Shown: piece after piece, positions 11,322 through 24,376 of the stretch
How positions within the stretch are numbered: the stretch's first letter is position 1
Layout: each line of letters opens with the position of its first letter
Origin: Paragordius varius
Taxonomy: Eukaryota > Nematomorpha
Reading direction: 5' to 3'
DNA length: 64,000 nucleotides
NCBI GenBank assembly: GCA_964247055.1
Contig: OZ176050.1
Coordinates: forward strand, 1,364,001-1,428,000
Translations under genes and position numbers: made by a program
The notes under the pieces: model-generated
The model's database searches: none
What the model saw: the letters and a program-made list of their open reading frames with translations, nothing else
Told to the model about the DNA's origin: nothing

Positions 11322-12600
11322 ACAAAATAATTTTTTATACATTCTCTTAGTAAGACTACAGCAAAATATAGATTTAGTTTGACAAACTCTTTCATATCCG
11401 ATTTTTACAACGATACTTTAAAATTAATGTATTAAACTAGTCGCATCAATACTCAAGTTAAACTTTGTCCTTAAAAATCGGATATTGGTCACCGGTCAAA
11501 ATAATTTTTTATACATTCTCTTAGTAAGACTACAGCAAAATATAGATTTAGTTTGACAAACTCTTTCATATCCGATTTTTACAACGATACTTTAAAAATT
11601 AATGTATTAAATTAGTCGCATCAATACTCAAGTTAAACTTTGTCCTTAAAAATCGGATATTGGTCACCGGTGAACAAAATTATTTTTTATACATTCTCTT
11701 AGTAGGACTACATCAAAATATAGAGATAGTTTGGCAAACTCTTTCATATCCGATTTTTACAACGATACTTTAAAAATTAATGTATAAAACTAGTCGCATC
11801 AATATTCAAGTTAAACTTGGTCCTTAAAAATCGAATATTGGTCACCGGTGAACAAAATAATTTTTTATACATTCTCTTAGTAAGACTACATCAAAATATA
11901 GAGATAGTTTGACAAACTCTTTCATATCCGATTTTTACAACGATACTTAAAAAATTAATGTGTTAAACTAGTCGTATCAATACTCAAGTTAAACTTTGTC
12001 CTTAAAAATCGGATATTGGTCACCGATGAACAAAATTAATTTTTATACATTCTCTTAGCAAGACTACATCAAAATATAGAGATAGTTTGACAAACTCTTT
12101 CATATCCGATTTTTACAACGATACTTTAAAAATTAATGTATAAAACTAGTCGCATCAATACTCAAGTTAAACTTTGTCCTTAAAAATCGGATATTGATCA
12201 CCGGTGAACAAAATTATTTTTTATACATTCTCTTAGTAAGACTACATCAAATTATAGAGATAGTTTGACAAACTCTTTCATATCCGATTTTTACAACGAT
12301 ACTTTAAAATTAATGTATTAAACTAGTCGCAGCAATACTCAAGGTAAACTTTGTCCTTAAAAATCGGATATTGGTCACCGGTGAACAAAATAATTTTTTA
12401 TACATTCTCTTAGTAAGACTACAGCAAAATATAGATTTAGTTTGACAAACTCTTTCATATCCGATTTTTACAACGATACTTTAAAATTAATGTATTAAAC
12501 TAGTCGCATCAATAAATCGCATCAATACTCAAGTTAAACTTTGTCCTTAAAAATCGGATATTGGTCACCGGTGAACAAAATTATTTTTTATACATTCTCT

Positions 12601-14744
12601 TAGTAGGACTACATCAAAATATAGAGATAGTTTGGCAAACTCTTTCATATCCGATTTTTACAACGATACTTTAAAAATTAATGTATAAAACTAGTCGCAT
12701 CAATACTCAAGTTAAACTTTGTCCTTAAAAATCGGATATTGATCACCGGTGAACAAAATTATTTTTTATACATTCTCTTAGTAAGACTACATCAAATTAT
12801 AGAGATAGTTTGACAAACTCTTTCATATCCGATTTTTACAACGATACTTTAAAAATTAATGTATTAAACTAGTCGCATCAATACTCAAGGTAAACTTTGT
12901 CTTTAAAAATCGGATATTGGTCACCGGTGAACAAAATAATTTTTTATACATTCTCTTAGTAAGACTACAGCAAAATATAGAGATAGTTTGACAAACTCTT
13001 TCATATCCGATTTTTACAACGATACTTTAAAAATTAATGTATAAAACTAGTCGCATCAATACTCAAGTTAAACTTTGTCCTTAAAAATCGGATATTGGTC
13101 ACCGATGAACAAAATTATTTTTTATACATTCTCTTAGTAAGACTACATCAAATATAGAAATAGTTTGACAAACTCTTTCATATCCGATTTTTACAACGAT
13201 ACTTTAAAAATTAATGTGTTAAACTAGTCGCATGAATACTCAAATTAAACTTTGTCCTTAAAATCGGATATTGGTCACCGGTGAACAAAATTTTTTTTTA
13301 CATACTCTTAGCAAGACTACATCAAAATATAGAGATAGTTTGACAAACTCTTTCATATCCGATTTTTACAACGATACTTTAAAAATTAATGTATAAAACT
13401 TGTCGTATCAATAAATCGCATCAATACTCAAGTTAAACTTTGTCCTTAAAAATCGGATATTGGTCACCGGTGAACAAAATTATTTTTTATAAATTCTCTT
13501 AGTAAGACTACATCAAAATATAGAGATAGTTTGACAAACTCTTTCATATCCGATTTTTACAACGATACTTTAAAAATTAATGTATTAAACTAGTCGCATC
13601 AATACTCAAGTTAAACTTTGTCCTTAAAAATCGGATATTGGTCACCGGTGAACAAAATTATTTTTTATAAATTCTCTTAGTAAGACTACATCAAAATATA
13701 GAGATAGTTTGACAAACTCTTTCATATCCGATTTTTACAACGATACTTTAAAAATTAATGTATTAAATTAGTCGCATCAATACTCAAGTTAAACTTTGTC
13801 CTTAAAAATCGGATATTGGTCACCGGTGAACAAAATTATTTTTTATACATTCTCTTAGTAGGACTACATCAAAATATAGAGATAGTTTGGCAAACTCTTT
13901 CATATCCGATTTTTACAACGATACTTTAAAAATTAATGTATAAAACTAGTCGCATCAATATTCAAGTTAAACTTGGTCCTTAAAAATCGAATATTGGTCA
14001 CCGGTGAACAAAATAATTTTTTATACATTCTCTTAGTAAGACTACATCAAAATATAGAGATAGTTTGACAAACTCTTTCATATCCGATTTTTACAACGAT
14101 ACTTAAAAAATTAATGTGTTAAACTAGTCGCATCAATACTCAAGTTAAACTTTGTCCTTAAAAATCGGATATTGGTCACCGATGAACAAAATTAATTTTT
14201 ATACATTCTCTTAGGAAGACTACATCAAAATATAGAGATAGTTTGACAAACTCTTTCATATCCGATTTTTACAACGATACTTTAAAAATTAATGTATAAA
14301 ACTAGTCGCATCAATACTCAAGTTAAACTTTGTCCTTAAAAATCGGATATTGATCACCGGTGAACAAAATTATTTTTTATACATTCTCTTAGTAAGACTA
14401 CATCAAATTATAGAGATAGTTTGACAAACTCTTTCATATCCGATTTTTACAACTATACTTTAAAAATTAATGTATTAAACTAGTCGCATCAATACTCAAG
14501 GTAAACTTTGTCCTTAAAAATCGGATATTGGTCACCGGTGAACAAAATAATTTTTTATACATTCTCTTAGTAAGACTACAGCAAAATATAGATTTAGTTT
14601 GACAAACTCTTTCATATCCGATTTTTACAACGATACTTTAAAATTAATGTATTAAACTAGTCGCATCAATACTCAAGTTAAACTTTGTCCTTAAAAATCG
14701 GATATTGGTCACCGGTGAACAAAATTATTTTTTATACATTCTCT
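12601..14744. repeat. Zone II HOR unit, copy 2, 12-mer, 2,144 bp
   Basis: The first six monomers (12601-13677) match 10271-11347 at offset 2,330 with very few differences; one is CATACTCTTAG in place of TATACTCTTAG. After 13678 the offset falls to 2,156, so one B monomer was lost in register. The match then continues to about 14,744. Confidence 0.88.
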
Positions 14745-16517
14745 TAGTAAGACTACATCAAAATATAGAGATAGTTTGGCAAACTCTTTCATATCCGATT
14801 TTTACAACGATACTTTAAAAATTAATGTATAAAACTAGTCGCATCAATATTCAAGTTAAACTTGGTCCTTAAAAATCGAATATTGGTCACCGGTGAACAA
14901 AATAATTTTTTATACATTCTCTTAGTAAGACTACATCAAAATATAGAGATAGTTTGACAAACTCTTTCATATCCGATTTTTACAACGATACTTAAAAAAT
15001 TAATGTGTTAAACTAGTCGCATCAATACTCAAGTTAAACTTTGTCCTTAAAAATCGGATATTGGTCACCGATGAACAAAATTAATTTTTATACATTCTCT
15101 TAGCAAGACTACATCAAAATATAGAGATAGTTTGACAAACTCTTTCATATCCGATTTTTACAACGATACTTTAAAAATTAATGTATAAAACTAGTCGCAT
15201 CAATACTCAAGTTAAACTTTGTCCTTAAAAATCGGATATTGATCACCGGTGAACAAAATTATTTTTTATACATTCTCTTAGTAAGACTACATCAAATTAT
15301 AGAGATAGTTTGACAAACTCTTTCATATCCGATTTTTACAACGATACTTTAAAAATTAATGTATTAAACTAGTCGCATCAATACTCAAGGTAAACTTTGT
15401 CCTTAAAAATCGGATATTGGTCACCGGTGAACAAAATAATTTTTTATACATTCTCTTAGTAAGACTACAGCAAAATATAGATTTAGTTTGACAAACTCTT
15501 TCATATCCGATTTTTACAACGATACTTTAAAATTAATGTATTAAACTAGTCGCATCAATACTCAAGTTAAACTTTGTCCTTAAAAATCGGATATTGGTCA
15601 CCGGTGAACAAAATAATTTTAGATACATTCTCTTAGTAAGACTACATCAAATTATAGAGATAGTTTGACAAACTCTTTCATATCCGATTTTTACAACGAT
15701 ACTTTAAAAATTAATGTATTAAACTAGTCGCATCAATACTCAAGGTAAACTTTGTCCTTAAAAATCGGATATTGGTCACCGGTGAACAAAATAATTTTTT
15801 ATACATTCTCTTAGTAAGACTACAGCAAAATATAGATTTAGTTTGACAAACTCTTTCATATCCGATTTTTACAACGATACTTTAAAATTAATGTATTAAA
15901 CTAGTCGCATCAATACTCAAGTTAAACTTTGTCCTTAAAAATCGGATATTGGTCACCGGTGAACAAAATAATTTTTTATACATTCTCTTAGTAAGACTAC
16001 ATCAAATATAGAGATAGTTTGACAAACTCTTTCATATCCGATTTTTACAACGATACTTTAAAAATTAATGTATAAAACTAGTCGCATCAATACTCAAGTT
16101 AAACTTTGTCCTTAAAAATCGGATATTGATCACCGGTGAACAAAATTATTTTTTATACATTCTCTTAGTAAGACTACATCAAAATATAGAAATAGTTTGA
16201 CAAACTCTTTCATATCCGATTTTTACAACGATACTTTAAAATTAATGTATTAAACTAGTCGCATCAATACTCAAGTTAAACTTTGTCCTTAAAAATCGGA
16301 TATTGGTCACCGGTCAAAATAATTTTTTATACATTCTCTTAGTAAGACTACATCAAAATATAGAGATAGTTTGGCAAACTCTTTCATATCCGATTTTTAC
16401 AACGATACTTTAAAAATTAATGTATTAAACTAGTCGCATCAATACTCAAGTTAAACTTTGTCCTTAAAAATCGGATATTGGTCACCGGTGAACAAAATTA
16501 TTTTTTATACATTCTCT
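14745..16517. repeat. Zone II HOR unit, 10-mer, 1,773 bp
   Basis: Starts: 14745, 14923, 15101, 15279, 15457, 15634, 15812, 15989, 16166, 16340. The order is TTTGGCAAAC/AATATTCAAG, K, GATATTGATC, CAAATTATAG/CAAGGTAAAC, B ending TTTAGATACATT, CAAATTATAG, B, GATATTGATC, GAAATAG/ACCGGTC and TTTGGCAAAC. TTTAGATACA is a good private marker. Confidence 0.9.
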
Positions 16518-18291
16518 TAGTAGGACTACATCAAAATATAGAGATAGTTTGGCAAACTCTTTCATATCCGATTTTTACAACGATACTTTAAAAATTAATG
16601 TATAAAACTAGTCGCATCAATATTCAAGTTAAACTTGGTCCTTAAAAATCGAATATTGGTCACCGGTGAACAAAATAATTTTTTATACATTCTCTTAGTA
16701 AGACTACATCAAAATATAGAGATAGTTTGACAAACTCTTTCATATCCGATTTTTACAACGATACTTAAAAAATTAATGTGTTAAACTAGTCGCATCAATA
16801 CTCAAGTTAAACTTTGTCCTTAAAAATCGGATATTGGTCACCGATGAACAAAATTAATTTTTATACATTCTCTTAGCAAGACTACATCAAAATATAGAGA
16901 TAGTTTGACAAACTCTTTCATATCCGATTTTTACAACGATACTTTAAAAATTAATGTATAAAACTAGTCGCATCAATACTCAAGTTAAACTTTGTCCTTA
17001 AAAATCGGATATTGATCACCGGTGAACAAAATTATTTTTTATACATTCTCTTAGTAAGACTACATCAAATTATAGAGATAGTTTGACAAACTCTTTCATA
17101 TCCGATTTTTACAACGATACTTTAAAAATTAATGTATTAAACTAGTCGCATCAATACTCAAGGTAAACTTTGTCCTTAAAAATCGGATATTGGTCACCGG
17201 TGAACAAAATAATTTTTTATACATTCTCTTAGTAAGACTACAGCAAAATATAGATTTAGTTTGACAAACTCTTTCATATCCGATTTTTACAACGATACTT
17301 TAAAATTAATGTATTAAACTAGTCGCATCAATACTCAAGTTAAACTTTGTCCTTAAAAATCGGATATTGGTCACCGGTGAACAAAATAATTTTAGATACA
17401 TTCTCTTAGTAAGACTACATCAAATTATAGAGATAGTTTGACAAACTCTTTCATATCCGATTTTTACAACGATACTTTAAAAATTAATGTATTAAACTAG
17501 TCGCATCAATACTCAAGGTAAACTTTGTCCTTAAAAATCGGATATTGGTCACCGGTGAACAAAATAATTTTTTATACATTCTCTTAGTAAGACTACAGCA
17601 AAATATAGATTTAGTTTGACAAACTCTTTCATATCCGATTTTTACAACGATACTTTAAAATTAATGTATTAAACTAGTCGCATCAATACTCAAGTTAAAC
17701 TTTGTCCTTAAAAATCGGATATTGGTCACCGGTGAACAAAATAATTTTTTATACATGCTCTTAGTAAGACTACATCAAAATATAGAGATAGTTTGACAAA
17801 CTCTTTCATATCCGATTTTTACAACGATACTTTAAAAATTAATGTATAAAACTAGTCGCATCAATACTCAAGTTAAACTTTGTCCTTAAAAATCGGATAT
17901 TGATCACCGGTGAACAAAATTATTTTTTATACATTCTCTTAGTAAGACTACATCAAAATATAGAAATAGTTTGACAAACTCTTTCATATCCGATTTTTAC
18001 AACGATACTTTAAAATTAATGTATTAAACTAGTCGCATCAATACTCAAGTTAAACTTTGTCCTTAAAAATCGGATATTGGTCACCGGTCAAAATAATTTT
18101 TTATACATTCTCTTAGTAAGACTACATCAAAATATAGAGATAGTTTGGCAAACTCTTTCATATCCGATTTTTACAACGATACTTCAAAAATTAATGTATT
18201 AAACTAGTCGCATCAATACTCAAGTTAAACTTTGTCCTTAAAAATCGGATATTGGTCACCGGTGAACAAAATTATTTTTTATACATTCTCT
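16518..18291. repeat. Zone II HOR unit, 10-mer copy 2, 1,774 bp
   Basis: The ten monomers follow the same order as 14745-16517, at 16518, 16696, 16874, 17052, 17230, 17407, 17585, 17762, 17940 and 18114. TTTAGATACA lies 1,773 bases after its first copy. Differences include ACATGCTCTTAG at the 17762 junction and ACTTCAAAAATT in the last monomer, which the next phrases inherit. Confidence 0.9.
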
Positions 18292-19176
18292 TAGTAAGAC
18301 TACATCAAAATATAGAGATAGTTTGACAAACTCTTTCATATCCGATTTTTACAACGATACTTAAAAAATTAATGTGTTAAACTAGTCGCATCAATACTCA
18401 AGTTAAACTTTGTCCTTAAAAATCGGATATTGGTCACCGATGAACAAAATTAATTTTTATACATTCTCTTAGCAAGACTACATCAAAATATAGAGATAGT
18501 TTGACAAACTCTTTCATATCCGATTTTTACAACGATACTTTAAAAATTAATGTATAAAACTAGTCGCATCAATACTCAAGTTAAACTTTGTCCTTAAAAA
18601 TCGGATATTGATCACCGGTGAACAAAATTATTTTTTATACATTCTCTTAGTAAGACTACATCAAATTATAGAGATAGTTTGACAAACTCTTTCATATCCG
18701 ATTTTTACAACGATACTTTAAAATTAATGTATTAAACTAGTCGCATCAATACTCAAGTTAAACTTTGTCCTTAAAAATCGGATATTGGTCACCGGTGAAC
18801 AAAATAATTTTAGATACATTCTCTAAGTAAGACTACATCAAAATATAGAAATAGTTTGACAAACTCTTTCATATCCGATTTTTACAACGATACTTTAAAA
18901 TTAATGTATTAAACTAGTCGCATCAATACTCAAGTTAAACTTTGTCCTTAAAAATCGGATATTGGTCACCGGTCAAAATAATTTTTTATACATTCTCTTA
19001 GTAAGACTACATCAAAATATAGAGATAGTTTGGCAAACTCTTTCATATCCGATTTTTACAACGATACTTCAAAAATTAATGTATTAAACTAGTCGCATCA
19101 ATACTCAAGTTAAACTTTGTCCTTAAAAATCGGATATTGGTCACCGGTGAACAAAATTATTTTTTATACATTCTCT
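18292..19176. repeat. Zone II shortened unit, 5-mer, about 885 bp
   Basis: It starts at the K monomer (18292), then GATATTGATC, CAAATTATAG, GAAATAG/ACCGGTC and TTTGGCAAAC with ACTTCAAAAATT. The third monomer (18648) begins like the fourth member of the 10-mer but ends like its fifth (TTTAGATACA), so it looks chimeric. Its junction CTCTAAG is unusual. About five members of the 10-mer are missing. Confidence 0.84.
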
Positions 19177-20590
19177 TAGTAAGACTACATCAAAATATAG
19201 AGATAGTTTGACAAACTCTTTCATATCCGATTTTTACAACGATACTTAAAAAATTAATGTGTTAAACTAGTCGCATCAATACTCAAGTTAAACTTTGTCC
19301 TTAAAAATCGGATATTGGTCACCGATGAACAAAATTAATTTTTATACATTCTCTTAGCAAGACTACATCAAAATATAGAGATAGTTTGACAAACTCTTTC
19401 ATATCCGATTTTTACAACGATACTTTAAAATTAATGTATTAAACTAGTCGCATCAATACTCAAGTTAAACTTTGTCCTTAAAAATCGGATATTGGTCACC
19501 GGTGAACAAAATAATTTTTTATACATTCTCTTAGTAAGACTACAGCAAAATATAGATTTAGTTTGACAAACTCTTTCATATCCGATTTTTACAACGATAC
19601 TTTAAAATTAATGTATTAAACTAGTCGCATCAATACTCAAGTTAAACTTTGTCCTTAAAAATCGGATATTGGTCACCGGTGAACAAAATAATTTTAGATA
19701 CATTCTCTTAGTAAGACTACATCAAATTATAGAGATAGTTTGACAAACTCTTTCATATCCGATTTTTACAACGATACTTTAAAAATTAATGTATTAAACT
19801 AGTCGCATCAATACTCAAGGTAAACTTTGTCCTTAAAAATCGGATATTGGTCACCGGTGAACAAAATAATTTTTTATACATTCTCTTAGTAAGACTACAG
19901 CAAAATATAGATTTAGTTTGACAAACTCTTTCATATCCGATTTTTACAACGATACTTTAAAATTAATGTATTAAACTAGTCGCATCAATCAAGTTAAACT
20001 TTGTCCTTAAAAATCGGATATTGGTCACCGGTGAACAAAATAATTTTTTATACATTCTCTTAGTAAGACTACATCAAAATATAGAGATAGTTTGACAAAC
20101 TCTTTCATATCCGATTTTTACAACGATACTTTAAAAATTAATGTATAAAACTAGTCGCATCAATACTCAAGTTAAACTTTGTCCTTAAAAATCGGATATT
20201 GATCACCGGTGAACAAAATTATTTTTTATACATTCTCTTAGTAAGACTACATCAAAATATAGAAATAGTTTGACAAACTCTTTCATATCCGATTTTTACA
20301 ACGATACTTTAAAATTAATGTATTAAACTAGTCGCATCAATACTCAAGTTAAACTTTGTCCTTAAAAATCGGATATTGGTCACCGGTCAAAATAATTTTT
20401 TATACATTCTCTTAGTAAGACTACATCAAAATATAGAGATAGTTTGGCAAACTCTTTCATATCCGATTTTTACAACGATACTTTAAAAATTAATGTATTA
20501 AACTAGTCGCATCAATACTCAAGTTAAACTTTGTCCTTAAAAATCGGATATTGGTCACCGGTGAACAAAATTATTTTTTATACATTCTCT
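19177..20590. repeat. Zone II shortened unit, 8-mer, 1,414 bp
   Basis: Starts: 19177 (K), 19355, 19532, 19709, 19887, 20061, 20239, 20413. The second monomer (19355) begins as the GCAAGACT form but has the right half of a CAAATTATAG or B form, again a chimera at an in-register deletion. The B monomer at 19887 lost ACTC (GCATCAATCAAG). Confidence 0.83.
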
Positions 20591-22369
20591 CAGTAAGACT
20601 ACATCAAAATATAGAGATAGTTTGACAAACTCTTTCATATCCGATTTTTACAACGATACTTAAAAAATTAATGTGTTAAACTAGTCGCATCAATACTCAA
20701 GTTAAACTTTGTCCTTAAAAATCGGATATTGGTCACCGATGAACAAAATTAATTTTTATACATTCTCTTAGCAAGACTACATCAAAATATAGACATAGTT
20801 TGACAAACTCTTTCATATCCGATTTTTACAACGATACTTTAAAAATTAATGTATAAAACTAGTCGCATCAATACTCAAGTTAAACTTTGTCCTTAAAAAT
20901 CGGATATTGATCACCGGTGAACAAAATTATTTTTTATACATTCTCTTAGTAAGACTACATCAAATTATAGAGATAGTTTGACAAACTCTTTCATATCCGA
21001 TTTTTACAACGATACTTTAAAAATTAATGTATTAAACTAGTCGCATCAATACTCAAGGTAAACTTTGTCCTTAAAAATCGGATATTGGTCACCGGTGAAC
21101 AAAATAATTTTTTATACATTCTCTTAGTAAGACTACAGCAAAATATAGATTTAGTTTGACAAACTCTTTCATATCCGATTTTTATAACGATACTTTAAAA
21201 TTAATGTATTAAACTAGTCGCATCAATACTCAAGTTAAACTTTGTCATTAAAAATCGGATATTGGTCACCGGTGAACAAAATAATTTTTTATACATTCTC
21301 TTAGTAAGACTACATCAAAATATAGAGATAGTTTGACAAACTCTTTCATATCCGATTTTTACAACGATACTTTAAAAATTAATGTATAAAACTAGTCGCA
21401 TAAATACTCAAGTTAAACTTTGTCCTTAAAAATCGGATATTGATCACCGGTGAACAAAATTATTTTTTATACATTCTCTTAGTAAGACTACATCAAATTA
21501 TAGAGATAGTTTGACAAACTCTTTCATATCCGATTTTTACAACGATACTTTAAAAATTAATGTATTAAACTAGTCGCATCAATACTCAAGTTAAACTTTG
21601 TCCTTAAAAATCGGATATTGGTCACCGGTGAACAAAATTATTTTTTATACATTCTCTTAGTAAGACTACATCAAAATATAGAGATAGTTTGACAAACTCT
21701 TTCATATCCGATTTTTACAACGATACTTAAAAAATTAATGTGTTAAACTAGTCGCATCAATACTCAAGTTAAACTTTGTCCTTAAAAATCGGATATTGGT
21801 CACCGATGAACAAAATTAATTTTTATACATTCTCTTAGCAAGACTACATCAAAATATAGAGATAGTTTGACAAACTCTTTCATATCCGATTTTTACAACG
21901 ATACTTTAAAAATTAATGTATAAAACTAGTCGCATCAATACTCAAGTTAAACTTTGTCCTTAAAAATCGGATATTGATCACCGGTGAACAAAATTATTTT
22001 TTATACATTCTCTTAGTAAGACTACATCAAATTATAGAGATAGTTTGACAAACTCTTTCATATCCGATTTTTACAACGATACTTTAAAAATTAATGTATT
22101 AAACTAGTCGCATCAATACTCAAGGTAAACTTTGTCCTTAAAAATCGGATATTGGTCACCGGTGAACAAAATAATTTTTTATACATTCTCTTAGTAAGAC
22201 TACAGCAAAATATAGATTTAGTTTGACAAACTCTTTCATATCCGATTTTTACAACGATACTTTAAAAATTAATGTATTAAACTAGTCGCATCAATACTCA
22301 AGTTAAACTTTGTCCTTAAAAATCGGATATTGGTCACCGGTGAACAAAATAATTTTTTATACATTCTCT
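20591..22369. repeat. Zone II shortened units, 6-mer (1,067 bp) and 4-mer (712 bp)
   Basis: The K monomers at 20591 and 21658 open the two units. Each continues GATATTGATC, CAAATTATAG/CAAGGTAAAC and B. The first also has a GATATTGATC and a CAAATTATAG member. The junction at 20591 reads CTCTCAG. This closes the K-phrase series, and class K is not seen after it. Confidence 0.82.
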
Positions 22370-22573
22370 TAGTAAGACTACATCAAAATATAGAGATAGT
22401 TTGACAAACTCTTTTATATCCGATTTTTACAACGATACTTTATAAATTAATGTATAAAACTAGTCGTATCAATAAGTCGTATCAATAAGTCGCATCAATA
22501 CTCAAGTTAAACTTTGTCCTTAAAAATCGGATATTGGTCACCGGTGAACAAAATTATTTTTTATGCATTCTCT
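22370..22573. repeat. 204-bp monomer at the zone II / zone III border
   Basis: This single long monomer carries CTTTTATATCC, TTTATAAATT and the three-copy 13-bp internal repeat. It sits exactly between the last K phrase and the first zone III phrase, and nothing closely like it recurs in the window. Confidence 0.84.
22464..22502. repeat. Three-copy version of the 13-bp internal repeat
   Basis: TCGTATCAATAAG occurs twice (22464-22476 and 22477-22489), followed by TCGCATCAATACT (22490-22502). The host monomer, 22370-22573, is 204 bp, the longest I found. I saw no second copy of this triple form, so it looks like a local one-off slippage event that has not been amplified. Confidence 0.85.
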
Positions 22574-24376
22574 TAGTAGGACTACATCAAAATATAGAGA
22601 TAGTTTGAGAAACTCTTTCATATCCGATTTTTACAACGATACTTTAAAAATTAATGTATAAAACTAGTCGCATCAATACTCAAGTTAAACTTTGTCCTTA
22701 AAAATCGGATATTGATCACCGGTGAACAAAATTATTTTTTATACATTCTCTTAGTAAGACTACATCAAAATATAGAGATAGTTTGACAAACTCTTTCATA
22801 TCCGATTTTTACAACGATACTTTAAAAATTAATGTATAAAACTAGTCGCATCAATACTCAAGTTAAACTTTGTCCTTAAAAATCGGATATTGATCACCGG
22901 TGAACAAAATTATTTTTTATACATTCTCTTAGTAAGACTACATCAAATTATAGAGATAGTTTGACAAACTCTTTCATATCCGATTTTTACAACGATACTT
23001 TAAAAATTAATGTATTAAACTAGTCGCATCAATACTCAAGTTAAACTTTGTCCTTAAAAATCGGATATTGTTCACCGGTGAACAAAATAATTTTTTATAC
23101 ATTCTCTTAGTAAGACTACAGCAAAATATAGATTTAGTTTGACAAACTCTTTCATATCCGATTTTTACAACGATACTTTAAAATTAATGTATTAAACTAG
23201 TCGCATCAATACTCAAGTTAAACTTTGTCCTTAAAAATCGGATATTGGTCACCGGTGAACAAAATAATTTTTTATACATTCTCTTAGTAAGACTACATCA
23301 AAATATAGAGATAGTTTGACAAACTCTTTCATATCCGATTTTTACAACGATACTTTAAAAATTAATGTATAAAACTTGTCGTATCAATAAATCGCATCAA
23401 TACTCAAGTTAAACTTTGTCCTTAAAAATCGGATATTGGTCACCGGTGAACAAAATTATTTTTTATACATTCTCTTAGTAAGACTACATCAAAATATAGA
23501 GATAGTTTGACAAACTCTTTCATATCCGATTTTTACAACGATATTTAAAAATTAATGTATTAAACTAGTCGCATCAATAGTCAAGCTAAACATTGTCCTT
23601 AAAAATCGGATATTTGTCACCGGTGAACAAAATTATTTTTTATACATTCTCTTAGTAGGACTACATCAAAATATAGAGATAGTTTGGCAAACTCTTTCAT
23701 AATCGATTTTTACAACGATACTTTAAAAATTAATGTATAAAACTAGACGCATCAATACTCAAGTTAAACTTTGTCCTTAAAAATCAAATATTGCTCACCG
23801 GTGAACAAAATTATTTTTTATACATTCTCTTAGTAAGACTACATCAAAATATAGAAATAGTTTGACAAATTCTTTCATATCCGATTTTTACAACGATACT
23901 TTAAAAATTAATGTATTAAACTAGTCGCATCAATACTCAAGCTAAACATTGTCCTTAAAAATCGGATATTGGTCACCGGTGAACAAAACTATTTTTTATA
24001 CATTCTCTTAGTAAGACTACATCAAAATATAGAAATAGTTTGACAAACTCTTTCATATCCGATTTTTACAACGATAGTTTAAAAATTAATGTATAAAACT
24101 AGTCGTATCAATAAATCGCATCAATACTCAAGTTAAACTTTGTCCCTAAAAATCGGATATTGGTCACAGGTGAACAAAATTATTTTTTATACATTCTCTT
24201 AGCAAGACTACATCAAAATAAGAGATAGTTTGACAAACTCTTTTATATCCGATTTTTACAACGATACTTTAAAAATTATGGTATTAAACCAGTCGCATCA
24301 ATACTCAAGTTAAACTTTGTCCTTATTAATCGGATATTGGTCACCGGTGAACAAAATTATTTTTTATGCATTCTCT
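22574..24376. repeat. Zone III HOR unit, 10-mer, 1,803 bp
   Basis: It starts with a TAGGACT monomer carrying TTTGAGAAAC and a TATGCATTC junction. Then: GATATTGATC, CAAATTATAG, B, ACTTGTCGTATC class I, ATATTTAAAAATT with AGTCAAGCTAAAC, G with ATAATCG, GAAATAG with AAATTC, GAAATAG class I with GTCCCT, and GCAAGACT with AAAATAAGAG plus CTTATTAATC. The C and P variants first appear here. Confidence 0.88.

Larger units (their letters stand above)
11170..11347. repeat. Reference consensus-like monomer (178 bp)
   Basis: This copy carries the commonest base at nearly every variable site and serves as the numbering reference, p1 = 11170. In order it holds: an A/T-rich start with ACATCAAAATATAGAGATAG; a 13-bp palindrome at p29-41; the first arm of a 14-bp inverted repeat at p47-60; an AT-rich centre with TTAAAAATTAATGTATTAAA; ACTAGTCGCATC; an 11-bp palindrome at p109-119; the second inverted-repeat arm at p126-139; the most GC-rich patch GGTCACCGGTGAAC at p141-154; and a T-run leading to ATACATTCTCT. 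Both frames I could follow across the monomer hit stops quickly on each strand. Confidence 0.9.
10271..12600. repeat. Zone II HOR unit, 13-mer, 2,330 bp
   Basis: Starts: 10271, 10449, 10627, 10805, 10979, 11170, 11348, 11522, 11700, 11878, 12056, 12234, 12411. Private markers are TTTGTCTTTAAAAATC (about 10567), a shortened TATACTCTTAG junction (about 10971), TATAAATTCTC (about 11158) and AAATTAGTCG (about 11608). All return in the next block. The last monomer carries an unusual GCATCAATAAATCGC form of the 13-bp duplication. Confidence 0.88.

Noticed and set aside
11170-11347. Telomere repeats or a tRNA/5S rRNA-derived repeat
   Set aside because: No TTAGGG-like or TTTAGGG-like runs. No A/B box pattern, cloverleaf or 5S internal control region could be found in the monomer.
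11312-11395. Minus-strand reading frame of 27 codons starting ATGAAAGAGTTTGTC and crossing the monomer junction, repeated in many monomers
   Set aside because: Short, ends at TGA inside CACCGGTGA in each copy, and its length follows from the repeat. Substitutions and the 3-bp, 13-bp and junction changes show no sign of coding constraint. 178 is not a multiple of 3, so no frame runs on from monomer to monomer.
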